This document shows, one piece after another, positions 1 to 9,129 of a stretch of 64,000 nucleotides of DNA; within the stretch, counting starts at the first letter, position 1, and each line of letters begins with the position of its first letter. Under the pieces are notes generated by a model that worked only from the letters and a program-made list of their open reading frames with translations, searched no databases and was not told the origin of the DNA. The position numbers were made by a program, and so were the translations under genes. The DNA is from Parabacteroides distasonis ATCC 8503 (GTDB lineage Bacteria; Bacteroidota; Bacteroidia; Bacteroidales; Tannerellaceae). The stretch lies in the NCBI RefSeq assembly GCF_000012845.1, contig NC_009615.1, forward strand, positions 953,501 through 1,017,500, in the 5' to 3' direction.

Positions 1-1059
1 ATTAATAGAGATCTCATAACTATTATCGAGGAATAAAATACATTCGATCAAGAATATTTTACCGTTCTTGTCAATAGTCACGGACTCTCTTAATACTTTC
101 TTTTTCCGATTCAGATTCCGGATATTCTTATTCAAGAAGGTACGGATTGGTTCTAATTCGGCTATATCAGTAACGTCTTCCACTTGGTGGATCTGGGTGT
201 CGGATATGACATTTATGAATTGAATGAATAGGATGTTAGAAAGAATCTCCCGCCCTTCACTCGTAAACATAGCGAATCCTTCCTTGGAATATTGGAAATG
301 TTTGATAAGCTTTTCCCGTTCCATGGATAACTCGTTTTTCGCTTTCTGCTGCCGATGGTATAAGGTTACGATATTCTGTGAGATATCACCTAGTTCATCA
401 TTCGGGAAAACATAATCGACCGCAGGCATTCGATCTTTCTCTACGTTTAAGGCGAAATCCCTTAGTTTGGATATCGTTTTACCTATGCTGAAAGTAAAAC
501 GGGAAAGGACAAAGAAGAAAATCAAGGTCATCAATGCCATGAAATAAATGAAGTCCTTGTTTACCGTCAATATCCCTCTTACATATGGATCATAGGGCAG
601 GGCTGAGCGGTAAATATAACCTCCTATATTCGATGCCGAATAGAAATACCTTTTTCCCGTAGATTCCGAGGAACGGATAGCGAACCCTTCATTATATAAT
701 CGGGCTTTGCGTACCTCGCTTCGATCGTTATGATTATTGAACTCATCCGTCCCGCTATTATCAAATAATACGTCGCCGGACGGATCTATAATGGTTACCC
801 GCAAATCCTTTTGAGGGATGTCGTCCATGAAACTTATTACGGTCTTGTTGATGTCCGTACTTTGTTGGCATTTGCGGAATAATTGGTAATTATAGTTACT
901 CAACACATTGTTCAACTTTTCTTGCGCGAACTCCCTTTCCCGCTGATATTGGAATAGCAGGAAACAGACCGTAAAGCCCAAGAACATAAAAAAGACCGAC
1001 CAGAAAAGCCGTTGGCTAAACGGTATCCGGTGTCTTTTCTCACCATCTATCTTTACCAT
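1..1059 (-). CDS. Sensor histidine kinase, PhoR-like (partial, N-terminal part)
   Basis: The frame is open from an ATG at 1059 (MVKIDGEKRHRIPFSQRLFW) to the window edge, so only the first ~353 residues are present. Visible parts: a membrane segment near residues 17-35, a periplasmic region of about 130 residues, a second membrane segment near residue 190, then a HAMP-like linker and the start of a PAS-like region. The HisKA and ATPase domains lie outside the window. It starts 15 bp after the response regulator and is probably its partner kinase, in the same transcript. The stimulus is unknown. Confidence 0.85.
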   Translation of the reverse strand, partial: MVKIDGEKRHRIPFSQRLFWSVFFMFLGFTVCFLLFQYQREREFAQEKLNNVLSNYNYQLFRKCQQSTDINKTVISFMDDIPQKDLRVTIIDPSGDVLFDNSGTDEFNNHNDRSEVRKARLYNEGFAIRSSESTGKRYFYSASNIGGYIYRSALPYDPYVRGILTVNKDFIYFMALMTLIFFFVLSRFTFSIGKTISKLRDFALNVEKDRMPAVDYVFPNDELGDISQNIVTLYHRQQKAKNELSMEREKLIKHFQYSKEGFAMFTSEGREILSNILFIQFINVISDTQIHQVEDVTDIAELEPIRTFLNKNIRNLNRKKKVLRESVTIDKNGKIFLIECILFLDNSYEISIN

Positions 1060-1074
1060 GATTCAGCGACAATA

Positions 1075-1761
1075 TTAGCATTCAAAACAATAACCGAAAC
1101 CTAAGCGAGTTACGATGTTCTTTCCATAAGGACCTATTTTCTTACGTAACCGGGTGATGTTGACATCGATGGTACGGTCTAGAACATATACCTCGTCTTT
1201 CCAGATGCGAGACAGTATTTCCTCTCTGGAGAAGACGTTCCCTTTATTTTCCAATAGAAGTTTTAGTATCTCAAACTCTTTTTTGGTCAATGGAACTTCC
1301 ACCCCGTCTACCGTAGCCTTGATGCGTTTCGTATCAAGAGCTAATGTCTCATACTCGAGTTTCTCAATCTCTTTTTCTTTTGATTTCTCGGAAGTTCTTC
1401 TTAGTACGGCCTTAACACGCGCTATCACTTGGCGGATGGAGAAAGGCTTGGAGATATAGTCGTCCGCCCCGAGATTGAACCCTGTGAGCATATCGTTCTC
1501 CGTATCTTTGGCCGTGAGGAAGATGATAGGGGTATTGGCCGTCTTCTCATCTTGTCGCAGGATACGTGCCATCTTGAAACCGGAGATTTCTCCCATCATG
1601 ACATCCAACAATAATAAATTGTAAACGGTCAGATCCTTTTTCAATGCCTCTTCCGCACTATAGGCGGTATCTACTTCATAACCTTCTATTTCTAAGTTGA
1701 ATTTAAGGATCTCACACAAATCCTCTTCATCATCCACTACAAGAATACGAGTTGTTGCCAT
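1075..1761 (-). CDS. Response regulator transcription factor, OmpR/PhoB family
   Basis: 228 aa, usual length for the family. The receiver domain (about 4-120) has the acidic pair D10/D11, phosphoacceptor D53 (LLLLDVMMG), T83 and K105 (SKPFS). The winged-helix DNA-binding domain is at about 135-228, with the recognition region TIDVNITRLRKKIG. It should bind DNA after phosphorylation by the adjacent kinase. Targets cannot be told from the sequence. Confidence 0.95.
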   Translation of the reverse strand: MATTRILVVDDEEDLCEILKFNLEIEGYEVDTAYSAEEALKKDLTVYNLLLLDVMMGEISGFKMARILRQDEKTANTPIIFLTAKDTENDMLTGFNLGADDYISKPFSIRQVIARVKAVLRRTSEKSKEKEIEKLEYETLALDTKRIKATVDGVEVPLTKKEFEILKLLLENKGNVFSREEILSRIWKDEVYVLDRTIDVNITRLRKKIGPYGKNIVTRLGFGYCFEC

Positions 1762-1805
1762 AAGCTGTTCTGTTTTTAAAAGAGTGCCTTACGGCTCTCC
1801 ATATA

Positions 1806-1813
1806 CAAATATA
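1806..1813 (-). promoter_or_regulatory. Bacteroidota -7 box for the two-component operon
   Basis: The minus strand reads TATATTTG, matching TAnnTTTG. The predicted start of transcription is about 38 nt upstream of the regulator ATG. A -33 box is not clear. Confidence 0.5.
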
Positions 1814-1941
1814 ATTATTTTTGGCAAAGAACGGATATTCTTATTTCGGAGAAATGAAATATATGTTACATTGCTGTTAAGATCGCTCATATAACATTTC
1901 TGCCGCAGGATATGTGTTAGTATAATAGATCATTAGGGATG

Positions 1942-2931
1942 CTACTTCCTATAATAATTATAATCCGTGACAAAACCCTCGCAAAGCCAGTTGGCCAAGG
2001 CTTGCCGATTGTTGCTGAGGATGATCCGTTGTTGGTCGTATTGGTTTTGTATGTTGCCCAATTCGACGAATACGGAGGTCGGGGTCGTGTGACGTAATAC
2101 ATATAAGTTACGATCGTCTACCGTGCCCGAGAATCCCCGGCCCGGCTGGTGGCGGTTGTATTTGCGCGAGAAAGTGGATTTCATCGTTTTAGCCAAGCGC
2201 TTGCTCGCTTGATCCTTGGGCTTATGATAGAAAAAGACATCGGTCCTTTGATGCCGGCTCCGGCTGTCCACATGGATGAATATCGCTCTCTTATAAGTTT
2301 CTTTATCTTTCCGGCTCAAGCTGTTTATCTTGGCGCAACGCTGATCCAGACGGCTTACTTGGCTGAGGGGGATCGGACTACCCATACAAGTTTCCCGTTT
2401 GCTGTTATTGAGGAATTGCTGGTCACGTATTCCGTCCTTTGCGTCTTGGATGATAATATGTACCTTTGCGCCTCGCGTTAAAAGATTGCGTGCCAGACGT
2501 AGCATGATATCGTAAGCGTATTCATCCTCATGCAATTCATGGGAGCCCATTTTACCGATCGCCCCGGGGTCTGGACCGCCATGACCGCTGACCAGATAAA
2601 AGCAAGCTCCCTTTAAATCGGAAGAGGTTACTTTGTAACTGGCTAGCGACTTGCCGAATAGGGGCTGATAATTCTTTTTCTGAGGGGCGGAGGCGAGCGG
2701 AGGCAAGGTATATTTTACGCCCATGCGCAGAGTGTTATTTTTACCCAACTTCCCTTTATTAAGCTCGATAAACTCTTTCTGATACGTCCCGCCGGTACGG
2801 TTGAAGCGTTTGAGAAAAAGAGTGATGCCCTCTCCGTTTTTCGGATACGCCTTTTCTTGGGCAGTCAAGGAACCTGTATATACGAGAGCGATAATAAAGA
2901 AGAAAATACGGATACTATGTTTCACAGACAT
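1942..2931 (-). CDS. N-acetylmuramoyl-L-alanine amidase (Amidase_3)
   Basis: 329 aa. An N-terminal signal peptide (about 1-25, ending LTAQ) is followed by a short LysM-like stretch (33-77) and an Amidase_3 domain from about 110. The four expected zinc/catalytic residues are visible: H117 (SGHGGPDPG), E135, H220 (FIHVDSR) and E290 (FVELGN). It should cleave the amide between MurNAc and the stem peptide in the periplasm, for cell separation or wall turnover. It stands alone. Confidence 0.9.
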   Translation of the reverse strand: MSVKHSIRIFFFIIALVYTGSLTAQEKAYPKNGEGITLFLKRFNRTGGTYQKEFIELNKGKLGKNNTLRMGVKYTLPPLASAPQKKNYQPLFGKSLASYKVTSSDLKGACFYLVSGHGGPDPGAIGKMGSHELHEDEYAYDIMLRLARNLLTRGAKVHIIIQDAKDGIRDQQFLNNSKRETCMGSPIPLSQVSRLDQRCAKINSLSRKDKETYKRAIFIHVDSRSRHQRTDVFFYHKPKDQASKRLAKTMKSTFSRKYNRHQPGRGFSGTVDDRNLYVLRHTTPTSVFVELGNIQNQYDQQRIILSNNRQALANWLCEGFVTDYNYYRK

Positions 2932-3008
2932 CTTAAAAATTGATTCTACGCCGTAAAGATAATTAAATCAACCTATAGTCAAAAACGATAATTTATAAAA
3001 AGAATCAA

Positions 3009-3587
3009 TCAACCCATAAATGAGAGGGAGGATATCCTATTATAAATTTCTTTGGTTAATTGAATATCATAGGATGCGTCATGCAATTTAGCGGAATCTA
3101 TTTGTATGCCTAAAGCCCTTGCCACTGTTTCCTGCTTGAAATCTGTCATCTCATGCCGTTTGCGCATCAAATGCTGGGTAGACAATACCATTACGTCGAT
3201 CGAGTTCACCCAGAACCATGAGTAGAAATAATTATCTCCGTTCTGTACGAAGAAGGCTTTCAAGAAGTGATTATCGAAAGAGGCGTTGTTGTATCCAACG
3301 AGGAAGAACTTGTCTTTTTTATCAAATTTGTCCACGTATTTGGACAGCATGTTCACGAATTTAACGTACACCTCTCGCATGGGAGGATAAGCTTGTATCT
3401 GTTCCTTGGACACGTTGCAAATGCGAAGCGCTTCTTCCTCTATCTCACATTGGGGGTGTGGGCAGACATTGAAATTAAAAGATTCCTTCGTAACCCCATC
3501 AATTACGATCTCCCCACTTATTTGGTGGACGCCATTTCTCCAGTATTTTATGCCGGTAGTCTCTAAATCAAAAAAAAGTAGTTTCAT
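3009..3587 (-). CDS. DEDDh-type 3'-5' exonuclease
   Basis: 192 aa. The exonuclease motifs of the DnaQ/RNase T superfamily are all present: ExoI D7/E9 (FFDLETTG), ExoII D105 (NNASFDNHF) and ExoIII H169...D174 (HDASYD). The domain stands alone, with no polymerase or helicase fused. It could act in DNA repair or RNA trimming; the substrate cannot be told. Confidence 0.88.
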   Translation of the reverse strand: MKLLFFDLETTGIKYWRNGVHQISGEIVIDGVTKESFNFNVCPHPQCEIEEEALRICNVSKEQIQAYPPMREVYVKFVNMLSKYVDKFDKKDKFFLVGYNNASFDNHFLKAFFVQNGDNYFYSWFWVNSIDVMVLSTQHLMRKRHEMTDFKQETVARALGIQIDSAKLHDASYDIQLTKEIYNRISSLSFMG

Positions 3588-3609
3588 AAATGCTTTTTGG
3601 TATAGGATG

Positions 3610-3617
3610 CAAAAGTA
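3610..3617 (-). promoter_or_regulatory. -7 box of the exonuclease gene
   Basis: Minus strand TACTTTTG fits TAnnTTTG, about 23 bp upstream of the ATG at 3587. Confidence 0.5.
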
Positions 3618-3671
3618 AGTTTTTTTATTCTTAAATGAGAGGATCTATAAGGTTTTCTCCGTTTATTTTAT

Positions 3672-3679
3672 TATCTTTG
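3672..3679 (+). promoter_or_regulatory. -7 box with a long leader for the cold-shock gene
   Basis: TATCTTTG fits TAnnTTTG. Transcription would start near 3686, leaving about 147 nt of leader before the ATG at 3833. The leader includes a small CACG-GAA-CGTG hairpin near 3793-3803. Long leaders are typical of cold-shock mRNAs. Confidence 0.5.
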
Positions 3680-3832
3680 CGAAAGTTTGAGTCTAGAATC
3701 ATTATCGACATAGTTCTTCTTTTTATATTATTATTAAGCGGATCTCTCCTTTAATCATCAATTCTCACGCTAAGTTAGTATAAACAACGCTTCACGGAAC
3801 GTGAGGCCCTAGTATAAATTAAAATCGACTGT

Positions 3833-4279
3833 ATGGCAAAATACGCATCATTTGGTAAACGTGAAAACGAGAAAAAGAAACAAGCCCGCCGAGTAGAGAA
3901 ACAGAACAGGAAAGAGGAAAGAAAATCGTCCGGCAAAGCGGCTAGCTTTGAGGACATGATCGCTTATGTGGATGAAAATGGGATGATCACCTCTGTCCCT
4001 CCCGAACTTCGTCAAAAAGAAGAGATAAATCAGGAAGATATCTTGATCTCGACTCCTAAGAAAGAGGATGTGGCTCCCGTTATCTTAAGGGGCAGGGTAG
4101 ACTATTTTAATGAGGCAAAAGGGTTCGGGTTTATCCGTGACTTGTCGGGGACGGAAAAGTATTTCTTTCACGTGAACAATGTTGTGGATGATATCTCCGT
4201 GAACGATATCGTGACGTTCGACCTTGAACGTGGCGACAGAGGCTTAAGTGCCGTGAATGTTTGTCTTGAAAATAAATAA
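3833..4279 (+). CDS. Cold-shock-domain RNA-binding protein
   Basis: 148 aa. The first ~45 residues are strongly basic (many K/R/E), likely disordered and RNA-binding. The C-terminal 66 residues form a cold-shock domain: GRVDYFNEAKGFGFIRD carries RNP1-like KGFGFI, and EKYFFHVNNV carries RNP2-like FFHV. It is expected to act as an RNA chaperone or translation modulator. This two-part layout is common in Bacteroidota. Confidence 0.88.
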   Translation: MAKYASFGKRENEKKKQARRVEKQNRKEERKSSGKAASFEDMIAYVDENGMITSVPPELRQKEEINQEDILISTPKKEDVAPVILRGRVDYFNEAKGFGFIRDLSGTEKYFFHVNNVVDDISVNDIVTFDLERGDRGLSAVNVCLENK

Positions 4280-4286
4280 TAATACT

Positions 4287-4294
4287 TACCTTTG
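4287..4294 (+). promoter_or_regulatory. -7 box of panB
   Basis: TACCTTTG, about 29 bp upstream of the panB ATG and just after the cold-shock gene stop, so panB has its own promoter. Confidence 0.5.
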
Positions 4295-4322
4295 CGGCCG
4301 AAACAATTAATAAAAATATAAT

Positions 4323-5144
4323 ATGTCTGTCGCAAAAGTAGATGATAATAGAAAGGTGACCACACATCGCTTGATAGAGATGAAGCAGCGTGGCGAGAAA
4401 ATATCCATGCTTACCGCCTATGATTATTCGATGGCGAAATTGATCGATCAAGCAGGAATGGATGTGATCTTGGTGGGAGACTCCGCTTCTAACGTAATGG
4501 CTGGAAACGTGACCACTTTGCCGATTACGCTCGACCAGATGATTTACCATGGTAAATCGGTCATGAAAGCGGTGAATCGTGCGCTGGTGGTGGTAGACCT
4601 GCCTTTCGGTACGTATCAAGGAAACTCTAAAGAAGCCTTGGCCTCCGCTATCCGGGTGATGAAAGAGACGCATGCCGATTGTATCAAGTTGGAAGGCGGG
4701 GCTGAGGTTCGGGAATCTATCGAACGTATCTTGTGTGCCGGTATTCCAATTATGGGACATTTAGGATTGACGCCGCAATCGATCAATAAATTCGGTACGT
4801 ATACGGTACGTGCCCGTGAAGAGGCCGAGGCTAAGAAACTGATCGAGGATGCCCATTTGCTAGAGGAGATAGGTTGTTTCGCCTTGGTGTTGGAAAAGAT
4901 CCCGGCGGAGTTGGCGGCTCGTGTCGCTTCGGAGCTTACGATCCCGGTTATCGGCATTGGCGCCGGTGGAGGCGTAGATGGTCAAGTGTTGGTTATGCAT
5001 GATATGCTCGGTATCAATCAAGGCTTTTCTCCTCGTTTCTTACGTCGCTACGCTAATTTAGGGGAGGAGATTACCCGTGCCGTACAAGCGTACATCGAGG
5101 ACGTGAAATCTCAAGATTTCCCGAACGAGAAGGAGCAATATTGA
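4323..5144 (+). CDS. panB: 3-methyl-2-oxobutanoate hydroxymethyltransferase
   Basis: 273 aa, full length. Adds a hydroxymethyl group from 5,10-methylene-tetrahydrofolate to ketoisovalerate, giving ketopantoate, the first committed step of pantothenate and CoA synthesis. Family signatures are [19 protein letters not shown], the metal-binding [32 protein letters not shown] and [16 protein letters not shown]. The catalytic Glu is in LEKIPAELA. The other pan genes are not nearby. Confidence 0.97.
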   Translation: MSVAKVDDNRKVTTHRLIEMKQRGEKISMLTAYDYSMAKLIDQAGMDVILVGDSASNVMAGNVTTLPITLDQMIYHGKSVMKAVNRALVVVDLPFGTYQGNSKEALASAIRVMKETHADCIKLEGGAEVRESIERILCAGIPIMGHLGLTPQSINKFGTYTVRAREEAEAKKLIEDAHLLEEIGCFALVLEKIPAELAARVASELTIPVIGIGAGGGVDGQVLVMHDMLGINQGFSPRFLRRYANLGEEITRAVQAYIEDVKSQDFPNEKEQY

Positions 5145-5153
5145 TTTTTAAAT

Positions 5154-6560
5154 CTACCAAAGCATGATATTTACCGATGCTCCGAGCGTCAAGGCCTGTA
5201 AGGTCTTATGATGCTCGAAGCGATCGGTTTCTTTTTTGGGGTTGGCTATGTATGATACGAATCGTGAGGGGATAAAAGTATAATCGAGAAATACCCGCAC
5301 ATTTAGATTAGGATGCAATATGTATGAGAAAGAGGCGTTTGTGCTATATCCTATATTAAACGCTTTATTCGTGTTTACGATCTCTTTCTCAATCGTTTCC
5401 GGTTTGCCTTCCTCCACGCCCAATGCTGATATTCGGGAGGCTGGGCTGTAATTACATCCGATTAGCAGTTTCGTGCCCAAGAGAAATCGATTGGTCACCG
5501 GATACGATAGGTAGGAGCCGATGTATCCGCCGATCATGTCGAGAGGATCGGATTTTAGGGCGTTCACTTGATAGGTCGTACCGGGAACTGTCGGATTCGC
5601 TAAGGGTTTCGTAAGGGATAAAGGCATGCTTGTCGCCGAGATGCGTCCGCCGAAGCCTATATAACGATTCATGAACCAAGCGCCTTCAAATCCGGCCGTA
5701 CTTCCCGGCGATGCTTTTAATCGCACATCCGGAGCCAGATTAAACTTTGTCGGCATCAAGCTAAACCCCATATAGATTCCGAAAAAAGAGGGATTTCGCT
5801 GGTAATTGAATGTCTCGAATCCCAGATAGCTATGGGTGATACCTTTGTCCTTGAAGATCAGATCCGTTAGAAAATATCCGACCTCGGTCGATAAGATCCC
5901 GATTCCGGCACCAACCATTACATCCGATAGCCAGTGCTTGTTATTGAGCATACGGGATACGGCCGTGGCGGTCGCTACCGTATAGCCTCCTATACTATAC
6001 CAAGGACTACGGGTCGTCCCGTATTCTTTATGCAACATGGTGGCGGCCATAAATGCCATGGCCGTGTGCCCGGAAGGGAAAGAATGATTGTTCGAACCAT
6101 CCGGACGGGTGACATTTGCCGTATGTTTCACCGTATTGATGGTCGCTCCCATGATACTGGCGGTGATGGCTTCGGATACGAGCATTCGGGACCAAGAGCT
6201 TCTTCCTTGTACACCGCCTATTTTTAAGCCAAGCATCGCTACGGCAGGTAGATATTGCAGGTAATCGTCGTAATGGTATCGGAAATTTGGAATATATGTA
6301 TTGCGCAAACTCTGAAAATGATCGTCCTCATTCTTGATAATCAAACCGCTAACGATCAACGGTACCCCGATATAGGTCATTTGGAAAACATTGCTGGTAA
6401 TTATCTTGTCGGTTTGTCTTTGGATTCTTCCCCAAGTAGATAAAGGCGCTAGATTGGAACTGTCGTTCCGGTGGGTAAAAGCGCTTGTTTGGGAAAAAGT
6501 CGTGCCCTGAAACATTGATATGCAACAAATACTATATAATATGGTTAATCTTGTTTTCAC
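5154..6560 (-). CDS. PAP2-family phosphatase with C-terminal beta-barrel-like region
   Basis: 468 aa with an N-terminal signal sequence. The PAP2 acid phosphatase signature is complete: K145-x6-R152P153, PSGH at 162-165, and S202R203-x5-H209-x3-D213. Residues ~255-468 alternate polar and hydrophobic residues and end in LGASVNIMLW, like an outer-membrane barrel. A role in lipid A or undecaprenyl-pyrophosphate dephosphorylation is possible; the fused barrel suggests outer-membrane anchoring (inferred). Confidence 0.88.
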   Translation of the reverse strand: MKTRLTILYSICCISMFQGTTFSQTSAFTHRNDSSNLAPLSTWGRIQRQTDKIITSNVFQMTYIGVPLIVSGLIIKNEDDHFQSLRNTYIPNFRYHYDDYLQYLPAVAMLGLKIGGVQGRSSWSRMLVSEAITASIMGATINTVKHTANVTRPDGSNNHSFPSGHTAMAFMAATMLHKEYGTTRSPWYSIGGYTVATATAVSRMLNNKHWLSDVMVGAGIGILSTEVGYFLTDLIFKDKGITHSYLGFETFNYQRNPSFFGIYMGFSLMPTKFNLAPDVRLKASPGSTAGFEGAWFMNRYIGFGGRISATSMPLSLTKPLANPTVPGTTYQVNALKSDPLDMIGGYIGSYLSYPVTNRFLLGTKLLIGCNYSPASRISALGVEEGKPETIEKEIVNTNKAFNIGYSTNASFSYILHPNLNVRVFLDYTFIPSRFVSYIANPKKETDRFEHHKTLQALTLGASVNIMLW

Positions 6561-6664
6561 TAACTACTTATTCTTTTTGTTTCATGCAGCGAATATAATA
6601 GGATCGATTTATAGTATAACAAGAATTTATGTTATTTCTATGTTACATTTACGAGTTGGTTTCA

Positions 6665-6672
6665 TATCTTTG
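6665..6672 (+). promoter_or_regulatory. -7 box of cobB
   Basis: TATCTTTG. It puts transcription start near 6678, downstream of the ATG at 6629, so the ATG at 6701 is the likely start. Confidence 0.55.
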
Positions 6673-6700
6673 TTTCCCAGATATATTAGAAACAGAATAC

Positions 6701-8047
6701 ATGAGATCTCATTTGCTAATAGGTGCCGCTTCGTCGGGAAGCGGGAAGACTACTTTTACCTTAGGATTGCTTCGTGCCTTGAGAAATCGTTCTTTACGGG
6801 TGCAGCCTTTTAAGTGTGGGCCGGATTATATAGATACTCGTCATCATAAAATGGCGGCTGGTTGCGCTTCCGTGAATTTGGATGGTTTCATGATGTCGGA
6901 AGGGCATATCAAGGATTTATATGCCCGATATACCTCGAATGCGGATGTAGCCGTGACCGAAGGGGTGATGGGGCTGTTCGATGGCTACGATGCCATGCGA
7001 GGGAGTAGTGCGGAGATCTCCGGTTTATTGCGGATACCGATCGTATTGGTGGTGAACGCTAAAAGTACGGCTTATTCGGTAGCTCCCTTGCTTTATGGCT
7101 TCCGGAATTTTCGGAAAGATCTGAATGTCGTGGGGGCGGTATTTAATTTCGTGGCGTCGGAGAGTCATTATTCTTTCTTGAGACAAGCGTGTGAGGATGC
7201 GGGTGTGGAAGCGTTAGGCTATCTACCGAAGTGTGCGGATGTAGAGATCCCGAGCCGGCATTTGGGGTTGTCGTTGGATGAGGATTTTTGCTTTGAGGAG
7301 TTTGCGGACCGGGTTGCTTGCTTGGTGGAGGAGCATGTGGATATAGACCGCCTGTTGGCAATCACGGCTTTGCCAGAGCGACAGCCAGTTCCTCGGGTTA
7401 AGGAAGTCATGAGGACTGTTTCAAAGGCAAACTTAAATATAGCCATCGCCCGTGATCCCGCTTTTAATTTCTCATATGAGGAAAATATACATTTTTTATC
7501 TACTCTAGGCAAGATTACCTATTTCAGTCCATTGAGGGATGATTGTTTACCGGAGGCCGATTTTGTCTATTTGCCGGGTGGATATCCCGAGTTGTATTTA
7601 TCGGAGTTGAGCATGAATTCCGGGATGCGTGAATCGATTCATTCCTTTGTGGAAGTGGGGGGCAAGTTGCTGGCGGAATGTGGGGGGATGATGTATCTCT
7701 GTAAAGAGATTATCGGTACGGATGGGAATGCCTATCCAATGGCCGGTGTATTACCGCAATCCGCCACGATGGAGAACATGAAGTTACGTTTAGGGTATCG
7801 GACTTTATGCTATAAGAATGATGTCTTACGAGGGCATGAGTTCCATTATTCCCGGATCGTGCCTATGGAAAGTCCGCTGCCTTCGGTAGCGAAAGCCTTT
7901 ACGGCGAAAGGAGGTCAAACGGATACCCCGCTATATCGCTACAAGAACGTATTGGCGGGGTACACGCATTTATATTGGGGAGATCCTTGTCGGAACGATT
8001 GGTTTATTGATTATCTGTATGGGGAAGCCCCAGATTGTTCTCGATAA
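6701..8047 (+). CDS. cobB: Cobyrinate a,c-diamide synthase
   Basis: 448 aa from the ATG at 6701. The ATG at 6629 lies upstream of the predicted promoter and adds 24 unusual residues. The enzyme amidates the a and c carboxylates of cobyrinate using glutamine and ATP in corrin synthesis. An ATP-binding domain (P-loop GAASSGSGKTT, then QPFKCGPDYIDT) is followed by a class I glutamine amidotransferase with nucleophile Cys in LLAECGGMMYL and a His near GYTHLYW. No other corrin genes are adjacent. Its 3' end overlaps udk tail to tail by 44 bp. Confidence 0.93.
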   Translation: MRSHLLIGAASSGSGKTTFTLGLLRALRNRSLRVQPFKCGPDYIDTRHHKMAAGCASVNLDGFMMSEGHIKDLYARYTSNADVAVTEGVMGLFDGYDAMRGSSAEISGLLRIPIVLVVNAKSTAYSVAPLLYGFRNFRKDLNVVGAVFNFVASESHYSFLRQACEDAGVEALGYLPKCADVEIPSRHLGLSLDEDFCFEEFADRVACLVEEHVDIDRLLAITALPERQPVPRVKEVMRTVSKANLNIAIARDPAFNFSYEENIHFLSTLGKITYFSPLRDDCLPEADFVYLPGGYPELYLSELSMNSGMRESIHSFVEVGGKLLAECGGMMYLCKEIIGTDGNAYPMAGVLPQSATMENMKLRLGYRTLCYKNDVLRGHEFHYSRIVPMESPLPSVAKAFTAKGGQTDTPLYRYKNVLAGYTHLYWGDPCRNDWFIDYLYGEAPDCSR

Positions 8048-8633
8048 ACATTTTCAATATATTGATGGCGATCTGGTTGCTTCCTCCTTCGGGTATAATT
8101 AGGTCGGCATATCGTTTGCTAGGCTCTATAAATTGCAGGTGCATAGGCTTTAGTACCCGGGTATAGCGTTCCATTACCGCTTCCGCCGTGCGTCCTCTCT
8201 CGATCATATCCCGTTGGATCACACGGATAAGACGTTCGTCCGAATCTGTATCGACAAATACTTTCAAGTCCATCAAGTCTCGTAATTGAGGGTCGCATAA
8301 AGCGAGGATCCCTTCGATGATGACAACATCACGAGGCTCGATATGAATGGTCTCGGGCAATCGGCAGCAGGTAAGATAAGAATAAGTCGGCTGCTCGATG
8401 CATTTCCCCTCTTTCAGCAAGGTGACTTGCTCAGAGAGGAGCGGCCAATCAAATGCGTCGGGATGGTCGAAATTAATGTATTGACGCTTCTCTACCGGCA
8501 CATGACTGTTATCTTTGTAATAAGAATCTTGAGGGAGTAATACGACCTCGCCGGGAGGTAAACTTTCTATGATCTTTTTTACCACCGTAGTTTTCCCGGA
8601 ACCAGTCCCGCCCGCTATACCTATAATTAGCAT
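8004..8633 (-). CDS. udk: Uridine kinase
   Basis: 209 aa, full length. Phosphorylates uridine and cytidine to UMP and CMP in pyrimidine salvage. P-loop GGTGSGKTT is at residues 8-16; QDSYYKD, NFDHPDAFDW, VIIEGILAL and the lid region RVIQRDMIERGRT all fit the family. It converges on cobB and its last 44 bp are shared with that gene on the opposite strand. Confidence 0.96.
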   Translation of the reverse strand: MLIIGIAGGTGSGKTTVVKKIIESLPPGEVVLLPQDSYYKDNSHVPVEKRQYINFDHPDAFDWPLLSEQVTLLKEGKCIEQPTYSYLTCCRLPETIHIEPRDVVIIEGILALCDPQLRDLMDLKVFVDTDSDERLIRVIQRDMIERGRTAEAVMERYTRVLKPMHLQFIEPSKRYADLIIPEGGSNQIAINILKMFIENNLGLPHTDNQ

Positions 8634-8670
8634 GATTTCTTATATTAATCCATATTTATGTTTATAAATG

Positions 8671-8678
8671 CAAAGGTA
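8671..8678 (-). promoter_or_regulatory. -7 box of udk
   Basis: Minus strand TACCTTTG, about 38 bp upstream of the udk ATG. Confidence 0.5.
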
Positions 8679-8828
8679 CTAAATATTTATAGTGGTAGTA
8701 TTTCGCTATTAATAGAAAAAACGAGATAAAAAGAGCTGAATTCTATGTTGTATAGCATGTTTGTCTTAAATAAGGTTAATAGGTGAGCTTTTCTTGTTGG
8801 AAAATTATGCTGCATAACATAAAGTCTC

Positions 8829-8836
8829 TATATTTG
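8829..8836 (+). promoter_or_regulatory. -7 box of the small transcript
   Basis: TATATTTG fits TAnnTTTG. The next terminator is only about 70 nt downstream, and there is no ordinary gene between them. Confidence 0.5.
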
Positions 8837-8842
8837 CACTGT

Positions 8843-8908
8843 GTTTTTCATGGTATTAGATTTAAGGTTAACAATGAGATTGGCTGTCCGTGACGGATGG
8901 CCTTTTCT
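8843..8908 (+). ncRNA. Possible small RNA or 21-codon leader unit
   Basis: A short transcript is predicted from the -7 box at 8829-8836 to the hairpin terminator at 8882-8908. It also contains a 21-codon frame (8850-8915, MVLDLRLTMRLAVRDGWPFLL) that runs through the terminator stem. No gene follows in the same direction for several hundred bases except across the repeat array, so an attenuated operon is not evident. Whether it works as RNA or peptide is not known. Confidence 0.4.
8882..8908 (+). terminator. Rho-independent terminator
   Basis: Nine-bp stem (8882-8890 with 8894-8902, two G-U pairs) with loop TGA, followed by TTTTCTTT. Confidence 0.65.
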
Positions 8909-9037
8909 TTTATAGTAGGTCACCTCAACAATAATGATAGTTAGATGCGTTCCCCATTGTATTCATGATTTATTACTGTAGAACCTTCCTGTTGGATAAA
9001 GGTATTATCGGAAGTAGCTTGTACGCCTGTATCCAAA

Positions 9038-9129
9038 GATCATTTCACGGATGTGAAATGATCTTTTCACAAGGGTGAAACGATCGTATCACGAGCGTGA
9101 AAAGATCTCTTCACTGGTGTGAAAAGATC
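9038..9129. repeat. Four tandem 22-bp units, each an inverted repeat, flanked by GATC
   Basis: Units at 9038-9059, 9060-9081, 9082-9103 and 9104-9125, then a closing GATC. Consensus GATC-nn-TTCAC-nnnn-GTGAAA-n. The arms are kept while the four central bases differ (GGAT, AAGG, GAGC, TGGT). Exact 22-bp period, close to two helical turns. It could be a protein-binding array or an intergenic repeat. Confidence 0.8.

Noticed and set aside
4131..4760. Antisense frame opposite panB and the cold-shock gene
   Set aside because: His/Arg-rich, low-complexity translation without family features; both sense genes are clear.
6629..6700. Upstream start for cobB
   Set aside because: The predicted transcription start lies downstream of this ATG and the added residues are not family-like.
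9038..9129. CRISPR array
   Set aside because: The period is 22 bp with only four variable central bases, no spacers and no cas genes.
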